A DNA stretch of 64,000 nucleotides. Source: Bradyrhizobium sp. ISRA464. GTDB lineage: Bacteria; Pseudomonadota; Alphaproteobacteria; Rhizobiales; Xanthobacteraceae. The position numbers and the translations under genes are program-made. Positions within the stretch are counted from its first letter, which is position 1. The number at the start of each line of letters is the position of its first letter. The DNA is taken from the NCBI RefSeq assembly GCF_029910095.1, contig NZ_CP094526.1:1612001-1676000 (forward strand), read 5' to 3'. Positions 1 through 9,366 of this stretch are shown in pieces. The notes below the pieces were generated by a model. It ran no database searches, was not told the origin of the DNA, and saw only the letters and a list, made by a program, of their open reading frames with translations.

Positions 1-538
1 CTCCGGCGCAATAGATCAGGCGGTCGCCACGCTCGACCACGATATCCGGATTGGCGCAGACCAGCGTCAGCTTGCGCTCGAGCGCCTTCATCAGCGTCTC
101 GCGATAATCTTCGGCGGATTCCGTCTCGTCGTCGAACAGGCCGGTGCAGATGATGTAGTCCGCCTGCTCCAGCGGCACCAGGGTGGCGTCGAGGCCGCGA
201 TGGATCGAGCTGTCGCGCTCCGGGCCGATCCAGAAGATCTGCTGGCCGGGATGGTCGGCCACGAAATGCCGCGTCAGGTCGCCTGAAGACACGATGGCGT
301 CGTAGGTCTCGTCGGCGACGCCGAGCTTGCGCAGCTGCCGCTGCACGGAATCGGCCGGCCGCGGCGCGTTGGTGATCAGGATGACGGTGCCGCCCTTCTG
401 GCGGAAGGTGTGCAACGCCTCGCAGGCCTCGGGAAAGGATTCGAGTCCGTTATGCACGACGCCCCAGATGTCCGACAGTACGACGTCAACATCGTCGACG
501 AGGTCGCGCAGCCGCTCTACGAAGCGCAGCGAGGTCAT
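1..538 (-). CDS. HAD-superfamily class IIA hydrolase (TIGR01459-like), 3' end outside window
   Basis: Only the first 179 residues are present; the C-terminus runs off the left edge. The N-terminus carries the HAD nucleophile motif as SDIWGV (Asp23), followed by a threonine-containing motif II (LITNAPRP), the arrangement of the TIGR01459 subfamily of class IIA HAD phosphatases found in alphaproteobacteria. The substrate of this subfamily is not settled; nagD-like sugar or nucleotide phosphatase activity is the usual guess. The ATG at 538 is the first good start and lies 15 bp downstream of the EAL gene on the same strand. Confidence 0.8.
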   Translation of the reverse strand, partial: MTSLRFVERLRDLVDDVDVVLSDIWGVVHNGLESFPEACEALHTFRQKGGTVILITNAPRPADSVQRQLRKLGVADETYDAIVSSGDLTRHFVADHPGQQIFWIGPERDSSIHRGLDATLVPLEQADYIICTGLFDDETESAEDYRETLMKALERKLTLVCANPDIVVERGDRLIYCAG

Positions 539-553
539 GACGCGGACTGCCGG

Positions 554-1966
554 TTAGCTTGGGCCGACCGCGCGGCGCGCCAGCGCGGCATTGCCGGTCG
601 CGCGCGGCGGCGCTGCGGGACTTGAAACGGTTGCTGAATTGCTGGCGCCATCGAGATCCTGCGGCTTGGTCTGAGAAGCCTCGGCGGTAGCAGATGCCCC
701 CTCCGGCCGCAACGGCCGCGGCGGCGCGAACAGGAAGCCCTGACCGAACCGGACATCGTAATCGAGCAGGTCGACCACAGCGCGCTCGCCCTCGATCCGT
801 TCAGCGATCAGGTCGATGCCGTAGCGGCCGAGCAGGTCGGACAGATCCGATGGATGGATGTCGGTGCTTGCGGCCTGCCCGGCGTCGAGCAGCAGCGCGG
901 CCGGCACCTTGATGAAACGCACGCCGCGATCGGCGAGTTCGCGCGGCTCGAGGCGGAGGTCGCTGACATGGTCGATCGAGAAACGGTATCCGCGTTGCGC
1001 CAGCGCCGCGAGGTTTTCGCTCTCGGTCGGGCCGAGATTGCGGAACGTCGACTGCTTGAACTCGAGCACCAGGGAGGGCGCCAGCGCGCGGTTGGCCTCG
1101 AGGAAATCGAGGCACTGGGCGAAACTGGCCGGATTGGCCAGCGTCGCCGACGAGACGTTGCAGAACACGCCGACATCCTTGTTGCGCACCATCAGGCGGC
1201 GCAGCACCTGGACGCAGCGGAACATCACCGTGTAGTCGATGCGGCCGATCAAGCCGCCGGCCTCGGCGACGCCGATGAAATCGTCGGCGGCCAGAATCTG
1301 GTCCTGCTCGTCGCGCAGCCGGATCACCGCCTCATAGTAGCGCACCTTGCGCTGCGGCAGCGTCACCATCGGCTGCAGGTAGACGTCGAGGCGGTTCTCC
1401 TCGATCGCGTTTTTCACCGCGCCCAGGAGCTGGCTTTGGTTTCTTGGAATTGCAGCGGCCGGCGCCGCAGGCGGCTGGGTCGCCATGGCGACGGCCAGGG
1501 CCTGTGGTTGCGGCTGCAGCAGATTGTCTCGCGGCGCAGCCGGTGGCTGCGTCACCGGACCGGCCGCCAACAGGTCGTCGTGATGGGCGACGGACGCGGC
1601 TAGCTGCTTCACCAGCCCGCCAAGCTCGTTGATCTCGCCGGCCATGGCCTGCATCCGGTCGCTGCCAGTCGAATTGGCCGAAGCGACGCGGCCCTCGATC
1701 GCGGCCAGCCGCCGGCCGAATTCGGCGACCTGACGGGCAAGGTCCGCGGTGCCGCGCGACAGATCGGCGATCTGGTTGCCGACGTCGCCGCGATCGCGCA
1801 GCCGCATCGAGACTGCGTTGTAGAGGATCAGGAAGGTGAGGGCGGTGAGCGCCACGATCGCCGATTCCGATCCGCTGATACCCGCCACCGAATACAGCAC
1901 AAAGCCGAGCGACGCTACGACCAGCACCATGCAGATAGCGATGAAGATCGTCGAAATGCGAATCAT
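554..1966 (-). CDS. Membrane-anchored EAL-domain protein, probably non-catalytic
   Basis: About 470 residues. Two hydrophobic segments lie in the first 50 residues (starting IFIAICMVLVV), then a coiled-coil-like linker, a Pro/Ala-rich stretch, and a C-terminal EAL domain. EAL domains normally hydrolyse cyclic di-GMP. Here the signature EAL reads EAV, and the essential DDFG metal site reads DHVS, so a key Asp is missing. The NVS motif, the FIKVP lysine and an AERIEG glutamate remain. I infer a c-di-GMP-binding or purely structural role rather than phosphodiesterase activity. I chose the ATG at 1966 because the open frame upstream of it is short, Arg-rich and unlike the family. It is followed on the same strand by the HAD gene. 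Confidence 0.8.
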   Translation of the reverse strand: MIRISTIFIAICMVLVVASLGFVLYSVAGISGSESAIVALTALTFLILYNAVSMRLRDRGDVGNQIADLSRGTADLARQVAEFGRRLAAIEGRVASANSTGSDRMQAMAGEINELGGLVKQLAASVAHHDDLLAAGPVTQPPAAPRDNLLQPQPQALAVAMATQPPAAPAAAIPRNQSQLLGAVKNAIEENRLDVYLQPMVTLPQRKVRYYEAVIRLRDEQDQILAADDFIGVAEAGGLIGRIDYTVMFRCVQVLRRLMVRNKDVGVFCNVSSATLANPASFAQCLDFLEANRALAPSLVLEFKQSTFRNLGPTESENLAALAQRGYRFSIDHVSDLRLEPRELADRGVRFIKVPAALLLDAGQAASTDIHPSDLSDLLGRYGIDLIAERIEGERAVVDLLDYDVRFGQGFLFAPPRPLRPEGASATAEASQTKPQDLDGASNSATVSSPAAPPRATGNAALARRAVGPS

Positions 1967-2117
1967 GCCGCGCGCCCGCGCCCTCTGTTCGAGCTTCCCC
2001 AGTGCCACAACCTTAGCACCATTGTTGATTCGACGTGCCAGCGATGTTGGGAACCGGCTGGAACTGCACACGATTTTCGTCTCGCCCGCGAGTCTCCTGC
2101 GCGACCGCCACGCGGGA

Positions 2118-3077
2118 TTAGAGATCGGCGGCGGCGATCCAGAACACCTCGCCCTCGGACTCCTCGGTGTCGAGCCAGAGCAGCGGCAGGTTCGGATAGG
2201 CGGCTTCGAGATTGTCGCGGCCGCGGCCGATCTCGCAGAGCAAGCCGCCCTGCGGGGTCAGGTGCTGCTTGGCCTCATCGAGGATGCGGCGAACGATATC
2301 GAGACCGTCCGGCCCGCCGTCGAAGGCGAGCTGCGGCTCGGAGCGGCACTCGCGCGGCAGCGACGCCATGCCCTCGGCATCGACATAGGGCGGGTTGGAG
2401 ATGATGAGGTCGTAACGCCTGTCGCCGAGCGGCTTGAACAGGTCGCCGCGGTAGAGCGTCAGCCGATCCTCGAGGCCATGATCGGCGACGTTGCGCGCGG
2501 CGACCTCGAGCGCGTCCCGTGAAACGTCGACAGCGTCGACCATGGCATTCGGGAAATTCCGGCTCGCCAGGATCGCAAGGCACCCGGAGCCGGTGCACAG
2601 GTCCAGCACGCTTTCGACCCCGGCGGGATCGCCGATCAGCGAAGTGCCATCCTCGTCGCCGCCGAAATGCGAGTCGAGCAGCTCTCCGATGAAGGAGCGC
2701 GGCACGATGGTGCGCTCGTCGACATAGAAGGGCAGGCCGCGCATATAGACCTTGTTGACGAGATAGGCCGCGGGCTTGCGCGTGCCGACGCGGCGCTCGA
2801 TCAGGTCGAGGATCTGTTTGCCCTCGGCCGCAGTGACGCGCGCGCCGGCAAAGCTATCGAACTGGTCGGGATGCAGATGCAGTGTCTCTGAGACCAGGAA
2901 GGCAGCCTCCGCCACCGGATCGGTGGTGCCGTGCGCGAACACGAGTTTTGCTGCATTGAAGCGGCTGACTGCGTAGCGCACGAAATCGAACAGGGTCTGG
3001 AGCTCGCCCGCGCCGACCCTGGGCGCCTTTGGCGCCGCAGGGCTGCGCTTCGCCGGCACTTTGCTGCGCTTGGCCAT
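2118..3077 (-). CDS. prmB: Ribosomal protein L3 N5-glutamine methyltransferase PrmB
   Basis: 319 residues, the usual family length. An N-terminal helical domain with LPFYVDERTIVPRS typical of PrmB precedes a class I SAM fold (VLDLCTGSGCLA) and the catalytic NPPYVD motif that binds the substrate glutamine amide. PrmB methylates a glutamine of ribosomal protein L3; the YVDERxxVPRS signature separates it from PrmC (HemK), which acts on release factors. A Lys/Pro/Ala-rich N-terminal tail of about 20 residues looks disordered. The start codon overlaps the moaE stop by one base (TGATG), so translation is probably coupled. Confidence 0.9.
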   Translation of the reverse strand: MAKRSKVPAKRSPAAPKAPRVGAGELQTLFDFVRYAVSRFNAAKLVFAHGTTDPVAEAAFLVSETLHLHPDQFDSFAGARVTAAEGKQILDLIERRVGTRKPAAYLVNKVYMRGLPFYVDERTIVPRSFIGELLDSHFGGDEDGTSLIGDPAGVESVLDLCTGSGCLAILASRNFPNAMVDAVDVSRDALEVAARNVADHGLEDRLTLYRGDLFKPLGDRRYDLIISNPPYVDAEGMASLPRECRSEPQLAFDGGPDGLDIVRRILDEAKQHLTPQGGLLCEIGRGRDNLEAAYPNLPLLWLDTEESEGEVFWIAAADL

Positions 3078-3544
3078 CAGGATTTGGTCCAGCGCGCAGC
3101 GGCCGTGTCATCGTGGTCGCGCGCCTCGATCCAGCTCGCGCCGCGCGCGCTCTCCTCGCGCTTCCAGAATGGCGCGTTGGTCTTGAGATAGTCCATCAGG
3201 AATTCGGCGGCCTCGAACGCGGCCTGCCGGTGCACTGACGCCGTCACCACCAGCACGATGTTCTCGCCCGGCACGATGCGCCCGAAGCGATGGATGATGG
3301 TGAGGCCCTGCAACGGCCAGCGCGCCAGCGCTTCGTCGGCGTGGCGGCCGATCTCGGCTTCCGCCATGCCGGGATAGTGTTCGAGCGTCAGTGCCGCGAT
3401 CGGCTCGCCCTGCTCGCTGCCGCGGCAGATGCCGCTGAAGCTGACGACCGCGCCGACATCGGTGCGGCCTTCGCTGAGCGCGGCGATTTCCCGCGCAACG
3501 TCGAAGTCGGGTTCCTGGATGCGAATGGTCGCAGCGACGGTCAT
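3077..3544 (-). CDS. moaE: Molybdopterin synthase catalytic (large) subunit MoaE
   Basis: 155 residues. The MoaE core is clear: HRFGRI, then VHRQAAFEAAEF with His105-Arg106, and the lysines of YLKTNAPFWKRE (Lys121, Lys128), which correspond to the catalytic and substrate-binding lysines of the family. MoaE with MoaD transfers two sulfurs to precursor Z (cyclic pyranopterin monophosphate) to make molybdopterin. It lies 66 bp downstream of moaD; that gap holds a copy of a dispersed repeat (3557-3608). Confidence 0.93.
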   Translation of the reverse strand: MTVAATIRIQEPDFDVAREIAALSEGRTDVGAVVSFSGICRGSEQGEPIAALTLEHYPGMAEAEIGRHADEALARWPLQGLTIIHRFGRIVPGENIVLVVTASVHRQAAFEAAEFLMDYLKTNAPFWKREESARGASWIEARDHDDTAAARWTKS

Positions 3545-3556
3545 GGGGTCTCTTTT

Positions 3557-3608
3557 GTTTGACGCGTTTTCTTCGCTCGAACCGGTACCTACTTCGCTGA
3601 AAACGCTA
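3557..3608. repeat. Dispersed palindromic repeat (family D, inverted copy)
   Basis: An approximately 50-bp element containing TTTGACGCGTTTTCTTC, the centre GAACCGGTA and GAAAACGCT. It is the inverted counterpart of copies at 21653-21704 and 52263-52335. Here it sits between moaD and moaE. Confidence 0.7.
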
Positions 3609-3610
3609 TC

Positions 3611-3862
3611 TCAGCCGCCAGTCATCGGCGGGAAAAACGCGATCTCGCGCGCGCCCGAAATCGCCGCGTCCGGCTTGACATGGGCGTGATCGATCGCGGC
3701 GCGGATCACCTTGGGTTTCTCGAAGGCATAGGCGTAGCTTTCGCCCCGCGCGGACAGCCAGCCGATCAGGTCGGCGACGGTGCGCACCTCGGCCGGCGGC
3801 TCGACGGTTTCGTCCGCCTTGCCGACGCGTTCACGGACCCAGGCGAAATACTTCAGCTTCAT
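3611..3862 (-). CDS. moaD: Molybdopterin synthase sulfur carrier subunit MoaD
   Basis: 83 residues with a ubiquitin-like fold pattern and the diagnostic C-terminal Gly-Gly (FFPPMTGG), which is adenylated and converted to a thiocarboxylate to donate sulfur to MoaE. Its ATG overlaps the pgsA stop by 4 bp (ATGA), so pgsA-moaD are translationally coupled. The uvrC-pgsA-moaD-moaE order is common in rhizobia. Confidence 0.93.
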   Translation of the reverse strand: MKLKYFAWVRERVGKADETVEPPAEVRTVADLIGWLSARGESYAYAFEKPKVIRAAIDHAHVKPDAAISGAREIAFFPPMTGG

Positions 3863-4488
3863 CCCTCATCCTCCTTGATGAGGTGGTGGATACCGGCGCG
3901 GAAATAGTCCCAGCCGGTATAGATCGTGAGGATCGCCGACATCCAGAGCAGGAACAGTCCAATCATCGTGACGAGCGGCCCCGCAGCGGGCGGCAAGGCC
4001 TGGTCGCCGGCCTCGCCGGCCAGCAGGAACCCGATCGCGATCAACTGGATCGTTGTCTTCCATTTCGCAAGCTTGGTGACGGGAACGCTGACCCGCAAGC
4101 CCGCCAGATATTCGCGCAGGCCCGAGACCAGGATCTCGCGGCATAGGATCACGATGGCCGCCCATAGTGTCCAGCCATGGATGCTGTTGTCGGCCGCAAG
4201 CATCAACAGGCAGGACGCGACCAGGAGCTTGTCGGCGATCGGGTCGAGCATCCGGCCGAAGGCGGATTGCTGGTCCCAGATCCGGGCATAATAGCCGTCC
4301 AGATAGTCGGTCACCCCCGCGGCGATGAACACGGCCAGCGCCACCCAGCGCAGCCACAGGGGGCCGTCCAGGATCGATTGCCAATAGATGGCGCCGATCA
4401 CCACCGGAATGGCGGCGATGCGGGCATAGGTCAGGATATTCGGGAGGGACAGGGTCTTGGGCTGTCCCCGGGTCGTGGCGATGTTCAT
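3859..4488 (-). CDS. pgsA: CDP-diacylglycerol--glycerol-3-phosphate 3-phosphatidyltransferase
   Basis: 209 residues with several transmembrane helices. The CDP-alcohol phosphatidyltransferase signature D-G-x2-A-R-x8-G-x3-D-x3-D is complete (Asp61, Asp64, Gly65, Arg69, Gly78, Asp82, Asp86). The enzyme makes phosphatidylglycerophosphate, the first committed step to phosphatidylglycerol and cardiolipin, in the inner membrane. I placed the start at ATG 4488, directly before TLSLPNILTYARI, the normal N-terminus; the open frame extends further upstream but overlaps the end of uvrC and has no family similarity. Confidence 0.93.
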   Translation of the reverse strand: MNIATTRGQPKTLSLPNILTYARIAAIPVVIGAIYWQSILDGPLWLRWVALAVFIAAGVTDYLDGYYARIWDQQSAFGRMLDPIADKLLVASCLLMLAADNSIHGWTLWAAIVILCREILVSGLREYLAGLRVSVPVTKLAKWKTTIQLIAIGFLLAGEAGDQALPPAAGPLVTMIGLFLLWMSAILTIYTGWDYFRAGIHHLIKEDEG

Positions 4489-4579
4489 CCGTCCTACCAA
4501 TACCGCTGAGGCGAGAAGGTCAACAGTGCGGAACCAAGATGGCCGGTCGCAGGCGACGCCCTGATGACTCGCGTCCCCT

Positions 4580-6664
4580 TTAACCCGGCTGGGCGTGAAA
4601 AAACTCGAAAATCTTGCGGGCGCTTTCGGCGCTGACGCCCGGAACCCTGCCGAGGTCGGCAATCGAGGCCCGCTCGATCTCCTTGAGCGTTCCGAAATGA
4701 TGGAGCAAGGCACGTTTGCGCGACGGGCCGATGCCGGGAATCTCCTGGAGGCCGGCCTCGCGGATGTCCTTCTTGCGCAGCTTGCGGTGCGAGCCGATCA
4801 CGAAGCGGTGGGCCTCGTCGCGCAGCCGCTGGATGAAATACAGCACCGGGTCGCGCGGCTCCAGCTTGATGGCCTCGCGGTCCGGCATGAACAGGGTCTC
4901 GCGGCCGGCGTCGCGCTCCGGCCCCTTGGCGACCGCCATCAGCGAGACCTGGATCAGCCCGAGGTTCTGAAAAATCTCCCTGACCGCGTTGAGCTGGCCG
5001 CGGCCGCCGTCGATGATCACGAGGTCGGGCCATTGCGGGAAGGAATCGTCGTCCGCCTTGGCCTTTGCAGTGTCCTTGGCGGCGTCGCCTTCCGGCGGCT
5101 TCAACAGGCGCTTGAAGCGCCGCTCCAGCACCTCGCGCATCATCCCGTAGTCGTCGCCGGGCGTCAGCCCCTCCGACTTGATGTTGAACTTGCGGTACTG
5201 GTTCTTCATGAACCCGTCGGGGCCGGCCACGATCATCGCGCCGACCGCATTGGTGCCCTGGATGTGGCTGTTGTCGTAGACCTCGATCCGCTTCGGCGTG
5301 TGCGGCAGGCCGAGCGTGGTGACCATGGCCTCCAACAACCGGCTTTGGGTTGCGGTATCCGCGAGCTTGCGCCCGAGCGCCTCGCGCGCATTGGTGAGCG
5401 CGTGGCCGACCAGCTCTTTCTTCTCGCCGCGTTTCGGCACGGAGACCTCGACCTTGTATCCGGCCTTGACCGACAACGCGTCGGCGAGCAGCGCGGTCTC
5501 CTCAATCTCGTGCGAGAGCAGGATCAGCTTCGGAGGCGGCTTGTCGTCGTAGAATTGAGCGAGGAACGAGGACAGCACCTCTTCCGGCGTGAAGGTCTTC
5601 TCGGCCTTCGGGAAATAGGCGCGGTTGCCCCAGTTCTGGCCGGTGCGGAAGAAGAACACCTCGACGCAGGAATAGCCGCCTTCCTGATGGATCGCGAACA
5701 CGTCGGCCTCTTCGACGGTGCGCGGGTTGATGCCCTGCTGCGACTGAATCGCCGACAGCGCCGCGAGCCGGTCGCGGTAAAGGGCCGCGGTCTCGAACTC
5801 GAGTTCGCCGGAAGCCTTCTCCATCTCGGCGGCGAGCAATTCCTTCACGGCATGACTGCGGCCCGACAGGAACTCGGTCGCCTCGCGCACCAGCTCGCTG
5901 TAGCCGGGGAAATCGATCTCGCGCGTGCAGGGACCGGCGCAGCGCTTGATCTGGTAGAGCAGGCACGGCCGCGTCCGGCTTTCGAAGAAGCCGTCGGTGC
6001 AGGAGCGGATCAGGAACGCGCGCTGCAGCGCCGTGATGGTGCGGTTGACGGCGCCGGCGGACGCGAACGGGCCGAAGTAGCGTCCGGGCCTGGTCTGCGC
6101 GCCGCGATGCTTGAGGATCTGCGGCGCCCAATGGTCGCCGGTGATCAGGATATAGGGAAACGACTTGTCGTCGCGCAGCTGCACGTTGAAGCGCGGACGG
6201 AGCTGCTTGATCAGGTTGGCCTCGAGCAGCAGCGCCTCGGTCTCGGTCGTGGTCGAGATGATCTCGACATGGGTGGTTGCCGCGATCATGCGCAGGATCC
6301 GCGCGGCCAGCGGCGCGTTGGCCCGCGCATAGGACGACAGCCGCTTTTTGACGTTCTTCGCCTTGCCGACATAGAGCACGTCGTTGACGGCGTTGAGCAT
6401 GCGGTAGACGCCGGGCGAGGTGGGGGCGAGCCGAACCGCGTTCTCGATTGCAGCGTGCCCAGTCTCGAGCGTGCCCTCCACGCCCCCCTCGGCGGCCTCC
6501 TCCGCGTCGGGCAGGCGCGCCTCGTCGTCCTCGTCGGCTACAGAGGTTTCGGGATCGACATCGCCCGTCTGGAGCGCCAGGTCGTCTTGCGGCAGGCCGG
6601 ATTTTGAACCGCGCCGCGCCTGTCGGGGGGGCGGTGTCGGACGCTCGGGAGAATCGTGAACCAT
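4580..6664 (-). CDS. uvrC: Excinuclease ABC subunit C
   Basis: 694 residues. Order: an acidic, low-complexity extension of about 75 residues; a GIY-YIG nuclease domain (GVY near residue 86, then YVG and KNVKKRL), which makes the 3' incision; a Cys-rich segment ([13 protein letters not shown]); the UVR domain that contacts UvrB; the RNase H-like 5' nuclease domain ([19 protein letters not shown]); and a C-terminal helix-hairpin-helix ([13 protein letters not shown]). It performs dual incision in nucleotide excision repair. The acidic extension and a charged insert near residue 548 (Ala/Lys/Asp rich) are lineage decorations. It is the first gene of the run uvrC-pgsA-moaD-moaE-prmB. Confidence 0.97.
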   Translation of the reverse strand: MVHDSPERPTPPPRQARRGSKSGLPQDDLALQTGDVDPETSVADEDDEARLPDAEEAAEGGVEGTLETGHAAIENAVRLAPTSPGVYRMLNAVNDVLYVGKAKNVKKRLSSYARANAPLAARILRMIAATTHVEIISTTTETEALLLEANLIKQLRPRFNVQLRDDKSFPYILITGDHWAPQILKHRGAQTRPGRYFGPFASAGAVNRTITALQRAFLIRSCTDGFFESRTRPCLLYQIKRCAGPCTREIDFPGYSELVREATEFLSGRSHAVKELLAAEMEKASGELEFETAALYRDRLAALSAIQSQQGINPRTVEEADVFAIHQEGGYSCVEVFFFRTGQNWGNRAYFPKAEKTFTPEEVLSSFLAQFYDDKPPPKLILLSHEIEETALLADALSVKAGYKVEVSVPKRGEKKELVGHALTNAREALGRKLADTATQSRLLEAMVTTLGLPHTPKRIEVYDNSHIQGTNAVGAMIVAGPDGFMKNQYRKFNIKSEGLTPGDDYGMMREVLERRFKRLLKPPEGDAAKDTAKAKADDDSFPQWPDLVIIDGGRGQLNAVREIFQNLGLIQVSLMAVAKGPERDAGRETLFMPDREAIKLEPRDPVLYFIQRLRDEAHRFVIGSHRKLRKKDIREAGLQEIPGIGPSRKRALLHHFGTLKEIERASIADLGRVPGVSAESARKIFEFFHAQPG

Positions 6665-6814
6665 GGGCGTAAACTAAGCGCTGGAACGGGCGGTCGCCAG
6701 CGCCGGCAGCGCTGGAAAAGAGGGCCGATTGCAGGGGGTTACCAATCCTGCACGCCGCGTGGGGACGGGTGCGTAACGTCTTGTTAAGACTGATAAGCGG
6801 CTGGTAACCGTGCC

Positions 6815-6830
6815 TTAACAGGCCCTTAAC
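6815..6830 (+). promoter_or_regulatory. CtrA-type box upstream of outer-membrane gene
   Basis: The sequence TTAA-N7-TTAAC is an exact match to the alphaproteobacterial CtrA consensus. It lies about 100 bp upstream of the beta-barrel gene start (6931), inside an AT-richer intergenic stretch. Confidence 0.5.
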
Positions 6831-6930
6831 TTAAAGCTCTCGATAAACCTTAGAGAAAAAAGTGGAATTCCGTAACCATGCCGGTCGCTCAAGCCGGCAG
6901 GTCGCGGCAGTTGCGTGGTGGAGAGTACCG

Positions 6931-7554
6931 ATGACCCGGTTGGTTTTGCGCGTGCTGGCGCTGATCGTCGCAGGCTGGACGACCTCGGCGGCGGCAGCCG
7001 ATCTCAACTACGGATCGCCCTATACGGTCTATCAGCCGCTCAACGCGTATAGCTGGGCCGGTCCCTATCTCGGCGGCAATATCGGTTACAACTGGGGCTC
7101 GATCGACAACAACCCGACCAAGCCGTCCGGCTTCGCCGGCGGTGTCCAGGCCGGCTACAACTTCCAGAACGGCACGCCCTGGGTGTTCGGTATCGAGGGC
7201 GACATCCAGGCCTCGGCCGCGGACGATACATTCGCACCCTGGAAGTTCTCCAATCCCTGGTTCGGTACCGTGCGTGGCCGCGTCGGCTACACCTTCAACA
7301 ACGTGATGTTCTACGGAACCGGTGGTCTCGCCTTCGGCGAGCTGCGCGGCGAGACGTTCGGCGTCTCGGAGACCCACACCAATGCGGGCTGGACTATCGG
7401 CGCCGGCGCCGAAATGGGCTTTGCTCCGCACTGGAGCGCCAAGGTCGAATACCTCTATGTCGATCTCGCCACCAGCAACTTCGCGCTCACCGGCGGCGCC
7501 GCGAACGGCTACAGCTTCAGCCTGGTCCGCGCCGGCATCAACTATCACTTCTGA
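6931..7554 (+). CDS. Outer-membrane beta-barrel protein (Omp25/RopB-like)
   Basis: 207 residues. A signal peptide is followed by mature protein at AADLNYGSP. The body alternates aromatic and Gly-rich strands (YLGGNIGYNWG, FAGGVQAGYNFQ, VEYLYVDL) and ends in YHF; the C-terminal Phe is the usual signal for BAM-dependent insertion. This matches the small eight-stranded outer-membrane proteins abundant in Bradyrhizobium and Brucella. A GGAGAG Shine-Dalgarno precedes ATG 6931, which I prefer to the in-frame ATG at 6862 because only the later one leaves a proper signal peptide at the terminus. A strong terminator follows. Confidence 0.88.
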   Translation: MTRLVLRVLALIVAGWTTSAAAADLNYGSPYTVYQPLNAYSWAGPYLGGNIGYNWGSIDNNPTKPSGFAGGVQAGYNFQNGTPWVFGIEGDIQASAADDTFAPWKFSNPWFGTVRGRVGYTFNNVMFYGTGGLAFGELRGETFGVSETHTNAGWTIGAGAEMGFAPHWSAKVEYLYVDLATSNFALTGGAANGYSFSLVRAGINYHF

Positions 7555-7580
7555 GAACAAGAAGACGTCGACCACCAACT

Positions 7581-7614
7581 CCCGGCTGCGCCTTGCGCGG
7601 CCGGGTTTCTTTTT
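7581..7614 (+). terminator. Rho-independent terminator of the outer-membrane gene
   Basis: CCCGGC-TGCG stem, short loop, CGCG-GCCGGG, then TTTCTTTTT. It lies 27 bp after the stop codon. Confidence 0.85.
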
Positions 7615-7920
7615 GTGCCGGCGGGACGTCGTGGAAGAGGACGGCATGCATGCGGGGAATCCGACGCAAGCATTCGGTCGGCCGCACGTTTCCAACTCTG
7701 CGGAGTCCGCACTCGGGCGGCCGCATCATGCAGGTGATCACGCAGCGAGCACGAGTCGTGTGCCCGGCAGGCAGTTCACACGCAACGCGTCATTCCGCTT
7801 TCGTCGTGAGTCCGGGATCACGACGCGATCGCATGCAATCGCGGCACGATCTCAGGTCTCTCGCTCGCGCATGATCCATTTCGGAAGCCAGGCTTCCGAT
7901 TGTCCGGATCACGCGCGCAC
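7615..7920. other. Intergenic, nothing recognised
   Basis: Convergent gap between the outer-membrane gene and the cold-shock gene. I see no credible coding frame, RNA or repeat beyond the terminator. Confidence 0.6.
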
Positions 7921-8136
7921 TCACGATGAAACCACCAGGTTGACCGCCTTGGGGCCTTTGCCCTTCTTGTCCGGCTCGACCTCGAATGTAATGCGCTGTC
8001 CTTCAGTCAGGTCCTTCAATCCCGCCCGCTCGACGGCTGTGATGTGAACGAACACATCGCGGCCGCCATCATCGGGCTTGATGAAGCCGTAGCCCCGCTC
8101 TCCGTTGAAGAACTTGACTGTCCCAGTCATGGCCAT
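7921..8136 (-). CDS. CspA-family cold-shock protein
   Basis: 71 residues, a single cold-shock domain (OB fold). RNP1 appears as GYGFIKP and RNP2 as VFVHI, the nucleic-acid-binding aromatic patches. The starting ATG at 8136 has a strong GGAGGAG Shine-Dalgarno, so longer in-frame starts are unnecessary. It probably acts as an RNA chaperone. About 250 bp without a gene lie upstream and could hold the long 5' leader often seen for csp genes; I could not identify a specific structure. Confidence 0.95.
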   Translation of the reverse strand: MAMTGTVKFFNGERGYGFIKPDDGGRDVFVHITAVERAGLKDLTEGQRITFEVEPDKKGKGPKAVNLVVSS

Positions 8137-8391
8137 CGGGAAACTCCTCCCCCGTATTGCTCCACCGCTACGCACGCCGCGCAGCGGTTGACCGACATTC
8201 GCTTGTCGGAAGCTTGGCCACCTGAACAGGCCGGCGTCACGCCGCCGGTCTGCCTGGATTTATCTCGGCCTTGTCACTCCGCCGCAACCATTCGCGGAAG
8301 CGGAACGTAAAGCCAGTCGTAACAGCATGAGCATAATACGGTTCCGCGCAGATTGACTACGCTCAAATCGCACTTTTCGGTGGGCGCCGGA

Positions 8392-9252
8392 TTAAGGTTT
8401 TGGCGTTTCAAGTCTGAAGCGGGCTGCACCGCCCTGGCCTAACGGCTTCTCGAGTTCGGGCAGGATGAGCTTCAGCTCGCTCGCCAGCGTCCACGGCGGA
8501 TTCACCATCAAAAGCCCGGTGGAAACGAGGCCGCCGCCCGTTTCCTGCGGTGCTACGCTGAATTCCAAACGCAAGCACTTGCCGGCCGGTTTGCTTGTTG
8601 CGGCCGCCGCGGCCACGCTGTGCGCGAGGTCGTCTGTGGCCCTCCGGGATTTTACGGGGTACCACAAAAGATACGTGCCGGTCGGCCACTTTGCGAACGC
8701 TTCCGAGAACCCTTTTGCCAGCCGCTCGAACTCGTCCTTGGCCTCGAATGGCGGATCGATCACCACCAGGCCGCGCCGCTCGTTCGGCGGCACGAACGCA
8801 GGAAGCGCCGTCCAGCCATCGAGATCGACGACGCGGGCCTGCGTGTCGCGCCGCAACGCGTCGATCAGTTGCTTGCGTGCCGTTGGCTCGATCTCGCAGG
8901 CGGTGAGGCGATCCTGCGGTCGCAGCAGCGCGTGTGCGATCAAGGGTGAGCCGGGATAGGTTTTCAGCTCCGCCTTCGGATTGAACGCCCTGACGATGTC
9001 GAGATACGGCGTGACCAGCGGCTGCGCCTTGTCGGAGAAGCGCGCCTGCATCAGGCGCGCGATGCCGGTGAGCCATTCGCCGCCGCGCTGCGCTTCGCTC
9101 GACGTCAGATCGTACAGCCCGGCGCCGGCATGGGTGTCGATGACGCGGAACGCCGCCTGCTTCTCCTGCAAATAGGTAAGCATGCGCACCAGCACGATGT
9201 GCTTGATGACGTCGGCGAAGTTGCCGGCATGAAAGGCGTGACGGTAGTTCAT
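8392..9252 (-). CDS. rlmJ: 23S rRNA (adenine2030-N6)-methyltransferase RlmJ
   Basis: 286 residues beginning MNYRHAFHAGNFADVIKH, the highly conserved RlmJ N-terminus. The SAM-binding segment VIDTHAGAGLYDL and the catalytic DPPFE (variant of NPPY) are present. It methylates A2030 of 23S rRNA. The start is set at ATG 9252; upstream in-frame codons add a Cys/Arg-rich stretch foreign to the family. Confidence 0.95.
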   Translation of the reverse strand: MNYRHAFHAGNFADVIKHIVLVRMLTYLQEKQAAFRVIDTHAGAGLYDLTSSEAQRGGEWLTGIARLMQARFSDKAQPLVTPYLDIVRAFNPKAELKTYPGSPLIAHALLRPQDRLTACEIEPTARKQLIDALRRDTQARVVDLDGWTALPAFVPPNERRGLVVIDPPFEAKDEFERLAKGFSEAFAKWPTGTYLLWYPVKSRRATDDLAHSVAAAAATSKPAGKCLRLEFSVAPQETGGGLVSTGLLMVNPPWTLASELKLILPELEKPLGQGGAARFRLETPKP

Positions 9253-9366
9253 GCGATAGCCGTTACCACGTCGTTGCGAGCACGGCGACATGTCCGCCGT
9301 CGCTCGCTGAGCACCGGCGGATGCGGGCGCCGCCGACGCTCGTCACAGTGGCGGGAATGCTAAGTC

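Noticed and set aside
4595-6607. A 670-codon plus-strand frame opposite uvrC
   Set aside because: Antisense shadow of uvrC, no Shine-Dalgarno or domain.
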